A stretch of DNA of 64,000 nt, taken from assembly GCA_037039685.1 (NCBI GenBank), contig JAWNGF010000003.1, forward strand, positions 5,244,571 to 5,308,570, read 5' to 3'. Positions within the stretch are counted from its first letter, which is position 1. Every line of letters begins with the position of its first letter. Source of the DNA: Ceratobasidium sp. AG-K (Eukaryota; Basidiomycota; Agaricomycetes; Cantharellales; Ceratobasidiaceae). The notes beneath the pieces are model-generated. The model saw only the letters and a list, made by a program, of their open reading frames with translations, made no database searches and had not been told where the DNA came from. The translations under genes and the position numbers were made by a program. Shown one piece after another: positions 38,675 to 50,084 of this stretch.

Positions 38675-41600
38675 TGTGGTGAGCAAAAAAGGTTGAGAGC
38701 GGATAAGTGGAAGTTGGCAGAAGAGTATGAGCAAGTTTTGCAGATATCACTACCAACTGTGCCCCTCCTCCCTTTTATCTTTCCTGGAACATAGTTAGAT
38801 GGTGTCAGGGCCTTGGGGTGTTGGCATAGAAAGTCCTTGATGATCTTGGATAGGTGACCAAAATCTTCTGCCCTTTGTTCTGTGTCTTCTTTGTCTCTGT
38901 AACCCTTCCATCTGACCCTGTAAAAAAGTCCATCCTTTGTTTCCTTCCAGTCCAGGATTTTTTCAACTTCATATTCTACTTCTCCTTCTTCAGTTATGAT
39001 TGGCAGTGGTTGGGGTTGGTTTTGTTTGAATTCCGTGTCTTCTTTGTAAGGGCTGAGCAAGTCAATATGGAATACAGGGTGTACCCTCATTGTTGTTGGC
39101 AAAATGAGTTCATAAGCATGTGATCCTATCTTTTGCTTCACAACAAATGGCCCATGCTTTTTGTTATCCAGCTTCTTTGAGGGTCTCTTTGTTTGTATGT
39201 TTTTCCCCAACAGCCATACTAGTTCTCCTTCTTGGTACTCATTTTTTGGCCTTTCTTCTGGGAGCCTTTGACTTTCCATTGATGCAATTGCTTTGTCATG
39301 GATGTTACACCATTTTTCTGTAATTTTGTTTGCTTCAGGAACCATTGTTTCTTCTGATGAGATGTTCCACAGTGGTTCCCTGCCGTAGACAATTTCAAAA
39401 GGGGAATTACCTGTTACACGGTGCTTCTGCAGATTATGACTAAATTCTGCAATTGGTAACAAGTCCACCCAATTGTCCTGCCAGTAGTTGAAAAAGGACT
39501 GTAGCCAGCCTTCCATCCATTGGTTGATTCTTTCTGTTATCCCATATGTCTGGGGGTGGTAGGCAGTGCTGAAACTTGGGCTAGTTCCAATTCTCTTGTA
39601 AATGGCTCTCATTAGTTTTGAATTGAAAGTAGTCCGCCGGTCTGAGATTGTGCTTTTTGGGAAACCATGTAGCTTCCAAACATTTGTGACAAAGAGGTTT
39701 GCAAGGTTGCTTGCCATGTGAGATTCCTTGCAGGGTATAAAATGTGCCATTCTTGAGAATTGGTCCACTACTACCATGATGCTGTCCAACCCTTTGGACT
39801 TTGGTAATTTCACTGCAAAGTCAAATGCTATATCTTCCCAGGGCCCTCTTGGAACTTCTAGTGGCTTGATCAGAACTATTGATTTTGATCCCCTTGTTTG
39901 TTGGCAAGTCTTGCAGGATTCCACGTATCTGTTTATGCTTTGCTTCATCCCTGGCCAGAAGTATCTTCTTGATATTAGTTCCAATGTCCTAGCCTGTCCA
40001 TGATGACCCACGATCTTTGAGTCATGGTGTACCCGCATGATGGTCAGTCTGGCTTCCTTGTCTTCTGGAATGTAAATCCTTCCTTTGAACCATATTAGTC
40101 CCTCCTTCAAGTCATAATCTTTTGCACTGTGTTGCAGGGTTCTTGGTAACATTTCCCTTGATTTGCAGATTTCTTTGATTTTTGCCAGCCCTTCATCAGT
40201 TTCCTGTGCTTCCTTGATAGTTGCTATGATGTCTGTGTCCATCTGCCCCATAAATCCTTTATATTTTTTGGCAGATATCATAACTTGTTCAGGTGTGGGG
40301 ATATCCTTGTGGTCAGATTGTCTTGACAATAGGTCCAGTTTAGACAAAAGGATTCCAGGGCAGTATATGATATCAAAGTTGTAGGAAGCTAGTAGTTGAT
40401 GCCATCTTGCGTGTTGATGGTTGAATGTTCTTGCTTCCTTCCAGAACTGTAGGTTCCTGTGATTGGTGTAGATAGTGATAGGATCCTTTGTTCCCTCAAG
40501 GTAAAGCCTCCAATGTGTCAATGATTCTATGATTGCCATAAGTTCTTTGTCATGGACGTTGTAGTTGAGCTGGGCCTTGTTGAAGGATTTTGACAGGAAC
40601 GCTATAGGGTGTAGGTAGCCATCATCTTGCCATTGAGACAGAATTGCCCCCATTGCTACTCCACTTGCATCCATTGCTAGGAAAAAGGGCTCGTCAGGAT
40701 CAGGGTGGTGTAGTGTGGGTTCCTTGCTAATTTCTGCTTTCAGGGCATCAAAAGCTTCCTGTTGATCCTTCTCCCACTCCCATTTGTTATCCTTTCTTGT
40801 CAGGGTTGTCAAGGGCTTTGCTAATTGGCTAAAATTGGGTACAAATCTTTGGTAGAAGTTTGCAAATCCTAGGAATGCTTGAACCTGCTTGACCGTTTTT
40901 GGTTCCTTCCATTCCTTTATCACCTTGACCTTTTCTTCCTCCATTGAGATGCCCAAATTGCTGATTTGAAGTCTGGTATATCTTAACTTGGTGACAAAGA
41001 ATTCGCATTTTGGGAGTTTTGCAAATTGGTTTTCATCCAGTAAGATCTTCAACACCTTCCTGACATCCACAGTATGTTGACTTCTGTTCTTAGAGAAGAC
41101 CAGGATGTCATCAATGTATACTATGACACATACATCAATAAGGTTGTGGAAGATGTGGTTCATGTATCTTTGGAATAAGGCGGGCGCATTTTTTAGTCCA
41201 AATGGCATGACAATGTATTTGAACAGGCCTTCCTTGGTTCTGAAGGCTGTCTTCCATTTGTCCCCTTCCCTGATTCTGATATTGTTGTAACCCATGCACA
41301 GATCAATCTTGGAGAAAATTTTTGCATCCTTGATTTTGTCCAAAAGATCTTCCATTAAGGGCATTGGGAATCTGTTGTCCTTTGTAATGGCGTTTACTCC
41401 TCTGAGATCTTGAACAAGCCATAATTGGCGTACCGCTCCTGGGTTTTTTTGATCAATTGGCTTTTTTACAAAGAAACAAGGTGATGCAATGGGTGATTTG
41501 CTAGGTCAATTCTTTCCGGCCACAATTTCCTCATCCAGGTATTCCCTTAGTGCAATTGATTCAGCTGGCAAGAGTGGGATTGGTCTGGCCGGTTTTGGAA

Positions 41601-42153
41601 GTTCAGCCCCTTCCCTAAAGTCAATGGCACAGTTGTCTGGACAATGATCCGGAATCCTCTTGAATTTTTCCTTGCTGAACATGTCAGCAAATTCTTTGAA
41701 TTCTTCTGGTAGGTCATCTATTGAGGCCGTTCTTGCCTGTATGGGTTCTGATTGCCATGATATATGCTTTGTTTTCCAGTCGATAATGGGGTTTGCTTCT
41801 TCTAACCACTCTAGTCCTAAGATGAGCTTGGTTTCCCCAGTAGGCATAGCAAAGAAGACTAGTTTGAAGGTTCCTCCCTCTACGTCCAGTTTAAGCTTGG
41901 CTTTGAATTGTATTTGGTGCAAGAGTTCCTTTCCCTGGATGCCAATTACTCTACATGGAGTGGAAAGTTCAATGAGTGGGATATTGTTGGAGGGAGCCCA
42001 AGAGATGTCCATGAAGTTTTTCAATGCTCCTGAATTGATGAGAGTAGGGATTGGTTCTGTGATTCCGGTGGTGCTTGTGTAAACAATGGTTGCTTTGTTT
42101 GTTCCTCTAAAGTACATTGTTTCCACTGCTGGTTCTTTGGTCTCTCCACACAC
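38331..42153 (-). pseudogene. pol: pol of element F
   Basis: The frame begins at the GTG after the gag stop and encodes the full set from protease to chromodomain, close to A. Lesions: the protease active site reads NSGA (Asp to Asn at 42034-42036); TGA at 41506-41508 replaces an arginine before RT; the RNase H YTDH is YTNH (40462-40464); SDRG in integrase is SDRR. From 41364 to 38331 the frame is open for about 1010 codons. Its 3' end overlaps ORF3 and is cut by element G. Confidence 0.9.
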
Positions 42154-42155
42154 AG

Positions 42156-42572
42156 TTAGAGGGAGACCCCTTCTTTTCCTGATTCCTTTATGATTGTTGC
42201 TTCTCTTCCCTTTATGTTGGGTTTGGTTGTTATCCACTCCTTGGACAAGCATTTGAGTGAACGGTGACCTTCTTGTCCGCACTTCAGACATCAGTTTGAT
42301 GCTATCCTTGCCTTGTATACTTTGTCTGGCAACTGTTTTGTAGAGGTTTGTCTGCTAGTGGTTGATTGAGGTGTCTTCTTTCCGGTAGAGGCCTTGATCT
42401 GTTGCAATTTCTGATCAATGGAAATTGCGAGAGTGATCCATTGATTAAGCTTAAGGCGCCTTTTGGTTCCGTCCTTGTTGATAAGGGAGAGTACAAATTG
42501 TGCCAATTCTGTTTTGTTTTCCGGCTTGAGTCCTTCCTTGAATTGGTTGATAAGAGCTTCTTCCCCCCAATT
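42156..42572 (-). pseudogene. gag: gag of element F, C-terminal fragment
   Basis: This is the end of the capsid domain and the CCHC knuckle. A TGA at 42291-42293 replaces the arginine before the first cysteine. The frame is cut at 42572 by the LTR of element H. The frameshift site reads AGGAAAA and is no longer canonical. Confidence 0.8.
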
Positions 42573-42953
42573 TGTTGTAAGCTTCTTCCTGGTGGCTATG
42601 AGACAAGCCGCGATGGAGAGTGGACGGCACTAAGACCTAAGCGACCTCTTGAACCGCACCACACTTAAGTGTCTGTAAGCTCTTGAGGGTAGGGGTGGTT
42701 CAAAGTGTCACTCAAAAGGGATGTTTGACAAGACAAAACATGCTGGGTTTACCAGGCTTGTTGGTCCTCTATATATATTCAGAACGCGGCTGAGTCATAC
42801 AAGGCGCAGCCACACAAGTCATACACAACAGCCAGTCAGGAGTGTCCATGTGAGTCATGCTGTATGAACAGACATGACTCGTACGAAGCACAGCCACATT
42901 ACACAGAGTAACAGAGATAACCACCAGAAGGTGGCAACGCAGTAAACGAAACG
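42573..42953 (-). repeat. 3' LTR of element H, first part
   Basis: 381 bp of an A-type LTR in reverse orientation, starting TGTTGTAAGC. It ends at AAACG (42949-42953), the target duplication of element D. The other 73 bp are at 57504-57576, which restores a length of about 454 bp. Confidence 0.9.
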
Positions 42954-43444
42954 TGTCGTGAGCCATGCTCCTGCCATCCGACTCGTCTGCGTCTCATCCT
43001 CTCTCGTGCTTGTGCTTGTGTTTGTGTTTGTGTTTGTGTTTGTGTTTGTGTTTGTTCTTTCCTCTTGTTCTCCCACCGCGTTGCCACCTTCTTGTGGTTA
43101 TGTGTTACACTGTGTAACGCGGCTGTGCTTTATACGAGTCATGTCTGTTCATACAGCATGACTCACATGGACACTCCTGACTGGCTGTTATGTATGACTC
43201 ATGTGGCTGCGCCTTGTATGACTTGGCTTCTTTCTGAATATATATAGAGGACCAACAAGCCTGGTAACCCCAGCTTGTTTTGTCTCGTCAAAACATCCTC
43301 TTTGAGTGACACTTAGAACCACCCCTACCCTCAAGAGCCTACAGACGCTTAAGTGTGTTGCAGTTCAAGAGGTCGCGTAGGTCTTAGTGCTGTCCACTCT
43401 CCGTCGCGGCTTGTCTCATAGCCACCAAGAAGAAGCTTACGACA
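42954..43444 (+). repeat. 5' LTR of element D
   Basis: 491 bp starting TGTCGTGAGCC. It is longer than the A-type LTR because U3 holds a (TTTGTG)n tract. The self-primer is at 43272-43283 and the PBS at 43447-43458. Confidence 0.93.
43021..43056 (+). repeat. TTTGTG hexanucleotide tract in 5' LTR of D
   Basis: Five TTTGTG units plus TTTGTT. The 3' LTR tract at 57063-57110 has seven plus one, which accounts exactly for the 12-bp length difference between the LTRs. Confidence 0.9.
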
Positions 43445-43473
43445 TTACAAAACAAGCTTAACAACATACAAAC

Positions 43474-45471
43474 ATGTCTATTCAAGAAGATGGAGGATCA
43501 CATCCCTCATCCACCATATCAACAAGAAGAGGACCCAGTCGAGCCGCAAGGCCCACAGGATCACTAAACGAGCAAGACATTGCACAAGCTCAAGCGGGAG
43601 GACCTGCCCGATCACGTCCCCAAAGTCAAACATCAATGCCGGGAGCTTTCAGCATTGCCGACATAACAACAGTACAAGAAGAAGAACCCACTATCACGAA
43701 TAGAGAACCGGGAGATCTTACAAATGACCCCACTCCAGCCATAATTTGTATTTCAACCGGAACTCCAGGGCCATTGCGTCCCTTGTGGCCACTAGGGCCT
43801 AGGAGACAATTCTTTTCTCCCCAACCCAAAGCTCATGGGGGCGTGTCGCTTGCCCCCATTAGACCTCCTCCTACACCACACATTCCCAATGTTCCTACAG
43901 TTCCTCAAATCAGAGGGACCATCACCAACACAGGACCAATTCCAATGGCTTCCCAGCCAGTCACACCAGCGATTCCAGCACCACCATACGTTCCACAAGG
44001 TTACTCCAAACAATCGGCTCCGGTACAACAAAACACCAGTGATCCAGGAAGCTCAAGCTCAAGTTCCAGCTCCAGCAGCAGGACCGTAATCAGTAATCTA
44101 GACGACCTGGACGATCTTCTAGAAGGAAGACACAACGCTGTGCTTAGGGTCATAGACGGGATGAGAGTCACTATTGATTGAAGGCTCGGCGGCCTAGAAC
44201 AAGCCACACAAGTCCTGGCAAACAACCAGCAAATCTTTAACAACTCCATCAACACCCTACAAGGCACCTTGACGGACATTCTGAACGCAGCTAGCAATGG
44301 CGAACATAATTCTTTTCTAGTCGGTCAAGACGTAACCCGCCTTCAAAATGAGGTTGCCAACACTCAAGGACTCGTGAACAATGTGCGCGAAGAACTCAAC
44401 ACTACCAGACAAGGACAACTCGAATGGAACGAGGCAGTAACACAAGGACTAGAAACCTTACGACAGGAAGGAACTTCCTTCACTGCCAGAATCACTGCAG
44501 TTCAGGCAACCATCAACAATATGCGAGAAGAAATGGACAAAGCATCCCTGCACGGGATCCCCTCTAGGCGATCAAATTCTCCACCACATCCAGACGCGGA
44601 ATCTACCAGGATCGACGAATTAGAACTGAGAATCCAACGACTGATCGAGAACCCAAACGTTGGTAGTGGACCGCGTCATCCCAAGGTCACGCGTCCGGAA
44701 GCCTTTGACGGAAAGAAAGGAGAAGGCGCTGAAATGTTCATTACGCAAATGGAAAGCTACTTCATATGACTAGGTGATCAATACACTTCCGACGAAGAAA
44801 GGATCCGCGAAGCCCTAGCAAACTTCAAATCCGAGAACAAGGCCGCCACCCACTGGGCACAAGTACTCTTACAATCGCTGAACCAAGGAGGAAACAACCA
44901 AAACCTCGCCTCATGGGAGAGTTTCAAAGCACACTTCATGGAACAGTTCAGCGACCCTAACAAAAAAGCTAAAGCTGAATCGGACATCCGAAAATGCAAG
45001 CAGACCAACTCGGTAGCAAACTATGCTTTGGAATTCCGATACCTTCTGGTAGACGTAAACTGGGGACAGGAAGCTCTGATCAACCAATTCAAGGAAGGGT
45101 TGAAGCCTGAAGTCAAAACTGAACTAGCTCGTTTCGAACTGACCCTGATCAACAAAGATGGGACAGAACAAGAACTATCCCTTGACCAATGGATATCAAT
45201 TGCAATCTCTATTGATCAGAAACTACAAGCAATCAAGAACACGACGGGGAAGAAAACAGTAACAGCATCCTCTAGCTCTACAAAAAGACTTCCAGACAAG
45301 GTTTACAAAGCTAGGATTTCCTCAAAACGCTGCCTGAAGTGCGGATCAGACAAACACATGCTTGCCAAATGCCCAGAGAAGGAATGGAAAAAGGAGGAAC
45401 CTAACCTCAAAGGAAGGGAAGGAAAAATAACAGAGGAATCCGAGTCGGGAAAAGGCAAGGTCTCCCTCTAA
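43474..45471 (+). pseudogene. gag: gag of element D, two premature stops
   Basis: The frame starts MSIQEDGG and follows the gag of A, with a coiled coil, capsid domain and a shorter knuckle CLKCGSDKHMLAKC (CX2CX4HX4C). TGA codons at 44179-44181 and 44767-44769 both replace arginine codons. No frameshift. The slippery heptamer is at 45447-45453 and the natural stop at 45469-45471. Confidence 0.92.
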
Positions 45472-45473
45472 CC

Positions 45474-47599
45474 GTGTGTGGAGAGACCAACAAACCAGTA
45501 ATGGAAACAATGTACCTTAGAGCTACCAGCGAATCAACAATTGTCTACACGAATATTACTGGAATCACGGAACCCATCGCTACTCTCATCGACTCAGGAG
45601 CATCAAGGAACTTCATCGACATCACTTGGGCATGAAGAAACAATGTGGCTCTAATTGAACTGCCAACACCTAGAAAAATAATTGGAATCCAAGGGAAGGA
45701 ACTGTCACATCAAACCCGATTCAAAGCAAATCTGGAATTTGAGTTACATGGGAAAAACTTCAAGCAAAACTTCTTCGCCATGCTTACTGGAGATACACAC
45801 TTGATTCTGGGGTTAGAATGGCTAGAGGAAGCCAATCCAATAATTGATTGGCTATCAAAAGAAATTTCCTGGCGACCAGACAACATCCTTGGAAAAGCCG
45901 CAGAAATCAAAGACATACCCGAAGAATTCAAAGATTATGCAGAAGTCTTTAGCGAGGAAAAATTTAAATGGATACCAGACCATCGCCCATATGACTGTTG
46001 CATCGATCTGGTGGAAGGAGCAGATCTTCCTAAACCGGCTAGGCCAATCCCACTCTCACCCGCAGAATCCATAGCCCTCAGAACGTACCTAGATGAGGAA
46101 CTAGCGGCAGGCAAAATCCAACCAAGCAAGTCACCCGTAGCCTCAGCAACCTTCTTTGTCAAAAAGGGACAAGACCCAAAAGACCCGGAAAAACCTCCAG
46201 AGCTCAGGTTGGTTCAACACTTCGGCCCGATCAACGAAATAACAAAAGATGACCGCTTCCCTATGCCACTAATGGAAGATCTCCTTGACAAGATCAAGGA
46301 TGCAAAAATCTTTTCTAAAATAGACTTGCATATGGGGTTCAACAACATCCGAGTTAAAGAAGGAGACAAATGGAAAACAGCATTCCAAACCAAGGAATGC
46401 CTATTTGAATATATCGTCATGCCCTTTGGATTGAAAAACGCGCCGGCAACATTCCAACAATATATGAACCATATTTTCCACGACCTGATTGACATCTGTG
46501 TCATTGTTTACATTGATGACATATTAATTTTCTCCAAAGATCGAAGCCAGCATGTGGAGGATGTTCAAAAGGTACTCAAAATCCTGTTGGACAACAACCT
46601 CTTTGCAAAACTCCCAAAATGCGAATTCTTTGTCAAGAAACTTGTCTACACGGGAATAAATATCAGCGAGGAAGGAATATCAATGCAAGAGGAGAAGGTC
46701 AAAGCAATCAAGGAATGGAAGGAGCCAAGGACAGTGAAACAGGTCCAAGCCTTCCTAGGATTTGCAAACTTTTACAGGCGATTTGTACCAAACTTTAGCG
46801 GCCTGGCGAAACCCTTAACCGCTCTAACAAGGAAGGATCAAAAATGGAAATGGGAGGCAGAACAACAGGAGGCTTTTGATAACCTGAAGAAGGAAATATG
46901 CAAGGAACCACTACTGCGACACCCAGATCCAACAAAACCTTACATTTTGGAAACTGACGCAAGCGGCGTTGCTATGGGATCAATACTCTCTCAAAGACAA
47001 GACGACGGTTACTTACACCCCATCGCCTTCCTATCAAAATCCTTCAACGCTGCACAAATGAACTACGACGTTCACAACAAGGAATTGATGGCAATTGTGG
47101 AATCACTAAAACACTGGCGATTGCATCTAGAAGGAACAAGAGAACCGATCACAATCTACACCGATCACCGTAACCTGCAATATTGAAAGAAGGCAACTAT
47201 GTTTAACCGACGCCACGCTCGATGGCATCAAATCTTGGCTTCCTACAACTTTGAAATAGTTTACCGTCTGGGGAACATGTCAACAAAGCCAGACCTACTG
47301 TCCAGAAGAGCGGATCATAGCAAAATACCAACAGCAGAGCAAATTATGATCAAGGAAGAACAGTTCAAAGGATTCACTGGAGAAATCAAGTCAGACATCA
47401 TTGCGGACATAAGGGAAGCACAATCCGAAGACGAGAGCATCAGGAAGATCATAGAATTGTGCAAAGAGAAGGAGTCCCTACCCAAATCAGTGCAACAAGG
47501 CATTAGGAACTACAACTTTGAGGAAGACCTGCTCTGGATAGATGGGAGAATCTACGTGCCAGAGGACAAAGACACTAGGCTAAAAATCCTCAGATTGCA
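45474..47599 (+). pseudogene. pol: pol of element D, N-terminal half: protease, RT, RNase H
   Basis: Protease with DSGA (about 45592), RT with YIDD (about 46512) and RNase H with TDAS, KEL and YTDH. Two stops: TGA 45633-45635 in place of an arginine in the protease, and TGA 47184-47186 in place of a tryptophan after YTDHRNLQ. The frame is cut at 47599 by element I at the start of the integrase zinc region and resumes at 54833. Confidence 0.92.
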
Positions 47600-48056
47600 T
47601 GTCGTGAGCTAGCTCACTCCATCGGACTCGCCTGTTGTCTCGCCCACCTGTTCCCTCCTCTTGTGTTGTGTTTCCGTTTCCGTTCGCCGCGTTGCCACCT
47701 TCTTGTGGTTATCCGGTTACATTGTGTAACGCGGCCGTGCTTTGTACGAGTCATGTCTGTTTATACAGCATGACTCACATGGACACTCCTGACTGGTTGA
47801 CTGCTTTGACTCATGTGGCCATGCTTTGTATGACTCGGTCACTTCTGGAATATATATAGAGGACCAACAAGCCTGGTAACCCCAGCTTGTTTTGTCTCGT
47901 CAAAACATTCCCTCTGAGTGACACTTAGAACCACCCCTACCCTCAAGAGCCTACAGACGCTTAAGTGTGTTGCGGTTCAAGAGGTCATTAAGGTCTTAGT
48001 GCCGTTCACTCTCCATCGCGGCTTGCCTCATACCCACCAAGAAGAAGCTTACGACA
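47600..48056 (+). repeat. 5' LTR of element I
   Basis: 457 bp with the TGACTC array, TATA box, self-primer at 47884-47895 and PBS at 48059-48070. It is identical by eye to 54371-54827. Confidence 0.95.
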
Positions 48057-48082
48057 TTACAAAACAAGCTTAACAAACAAAC

Positions 48083-50082
48083 ATGTCTATTCAAGAAGAT
48101 GGAGGGTCACGTCCCTCATCTGTGATATCAACAAGAAGAGGACCTAGTCGGGCAGCGAGGCCCACAGGATCACTGAATGAACAGGATATTGCACAAACCC
48201 AAGCGGGAGGTCCTGCCCAATCACGCCCCCAAAGTCAAACATCAATGCCCGGAGCTTTCGGCATTCCTGACATGACAACAGTACAGGAGGAAGAACCCAC
48301 TATCACAAATAGAGAACCAGGAGATCTCAGAAATGACCCTACTCCGGCGGTAATTCGTATTCCAAATACAACTCCAGGGCCATCACGTCCCTTATGGCCG
48401 TTAGGAAACAGAAGACAGTTCTTTTCTCCCCAACCCGAAGCTCATGGGGGTGTATCGCTTGTTCCTATTAGACCTCCCCCCACACCACACATTCCCAATG
48501 TTCCTACAGTTCCTCAAATTGGAGGAACCATCACCAACTCAGGTCCAATCCCAGTGGCTTCCCAGCCAGTCACACTGGTGATTCCAGCACCACCATATAT
48601 TCCACAGGGTTACTCCGAGCAATCAGGCCTGGTACAACAAGGCGCCGGAGATCCAGGGAGCTCAAGTTCAAGTTCCAGTTCTAGCGGAAGGACTGTAATC
48701 AGCAATCTAGATGACCTAGACGACCTTCTAGAAGGAAGACACAACGCTACCCTTAGAGTTATAGATGGAATGAGGGTCACCGTAGATCGAAGGCTTAGTG
48801 GCCTAGAACAAGCCACACAGGTTCTAGCAAACAACCAACAAATCCCAACGACTCCATCAACACCCTACAAGGAACCTTGACAGACATTCTGAACTCGGCA
48901 AGAAATGGTGAACATAATTCCTTCCTAGTCGGTCAAGACGTAACCCGCCTTCGAAATGAAGTTACCAACACCCAAGGACTAGTAAATAACGTACGCGAAG
49001 AACTCAACACTACCAGACAAGCACAACTCGAATGGAATGAGGCAGTAACTCAAGGACTAGAAACCTTACGACAAGAGGGAGCCTCCTTCACTACCAAAAT
49101 TACGGAAGTACAGCAAGCCATCAACAATATGCGAGAAGAAATGGACGAAGCATCCCTGCACGGAGTCACCTCTAGACAATCAAATTCTCCACCTCACCCA
49201 GACGCGGAGTCTACCAGGATCGACGAATTAGAATTAAGGATCCAACGGCTGACCGAAAACCCAAACAGCGGTAGTGGACCACGTCGTCCAAAAGTAACTC
49301 GTCCAGAAGCCTTCGATGGAAAGAAAGGGGAAGGTGCCGAAATGTTCATCACACAAATGGAAAGCTACTTTCTACGCCTAGGCGACCAATACACTTCCAG
49401 TGAAGAAAGGATCTGTGAAGCCCTAGCAAACTTCAAATCCGAGAACAAAGCTGCCACTCACTGGGCACAAGTACTCTTACAATCGCTCAACCAAAGGGAA
49501 AATAACCAAAACCTTGCCTCATGGGAAAGTTTCAAGGCACACTTCATGGAGCAGTTCAGCGACCCCAACAAAAAAGCTAAAGCCGAATCAGATATCTGAA
49601 AGTGCAAGCAGAACAACTCTGTAGCAAACTATGCCTCGGAGTTCCAATATCTCCTGGTAGACGTAAATTGGGGACAAGAAGCTCTGATCAACCAGTTCAA
49701 GGAAGGGTTGAAGTCAGAAGTCAAGACTGAACTAGCTCGCTTCGAACTAACCCTGATCAATGAAGATGGAACAGAACGGGAACTTTCCCTTGACCGGTGG
49801 ATCTCAATTGCAATCTCTATAGACCAGAAATTGCAACAAATCAAGACCTCGACAGGGAAGAAGCCCGCCCAAGCAACCGCTAGCGGACAAACCTCTACAA
49901 AACGGCTTCCTGACGAAGTATACAAAGCAAGGATAGCAAGCAACCGCTGCTTGAAGTGCGGACAGGAAGGACACCGGTCATTCAAATGCCCGTCCAAGGA
50001 ATGGATAACGATGGAACCCAGCGTTAAAGGAAGGGAGGCAACAATTGTGGAAGACTCGGGAAAAGAAGGGGTCTCCCTCTAA
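48083..50082 (+). pseudogene. gag: gag of element I, frameshift and stop
   Basis: It starts MSIQEDGG. A 1-nt loss near 48845 (CCCAACG where A has CTTTAACG) shifts the frame in the coiled coil. The original frame continues from about 48850 to TGA 49597-49599, which replaces an arginine in the DIRKCK motif. It then runs on to the natural stop at 50080-50082, through the CCHC knuckle. The slippery heptamer at 50058-50064 is intact. Confidence 0.92.
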
Positions 50083-50084
50083 CT

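Larger units (their letters stand above)
30458..42572 (-). mobile_element. Element F: chromovirus, minus strand, cut by G and H
   Basis: The 3' LTR (30458-30912) lies inside the RNase H of E, with left flank TTGGG. Rightward come ORF3, which is split by element G (31388-38330), then pol and the 3' part of gag. The body ends at 42572, where the 3' LTR of element H begins inside the gag of F. The rest of F lies past the window. The orientation and sequence make F a sibling of H. Confidence 0.9.

Noticed and set aside
42855..43076. Frames encoding repeated Thr-Gln or Val-Phe dipeptides around 42855-43161 and 56524-57215.
   Set aside because: They are translations of the TTTGTG tract in the LTRs of D.
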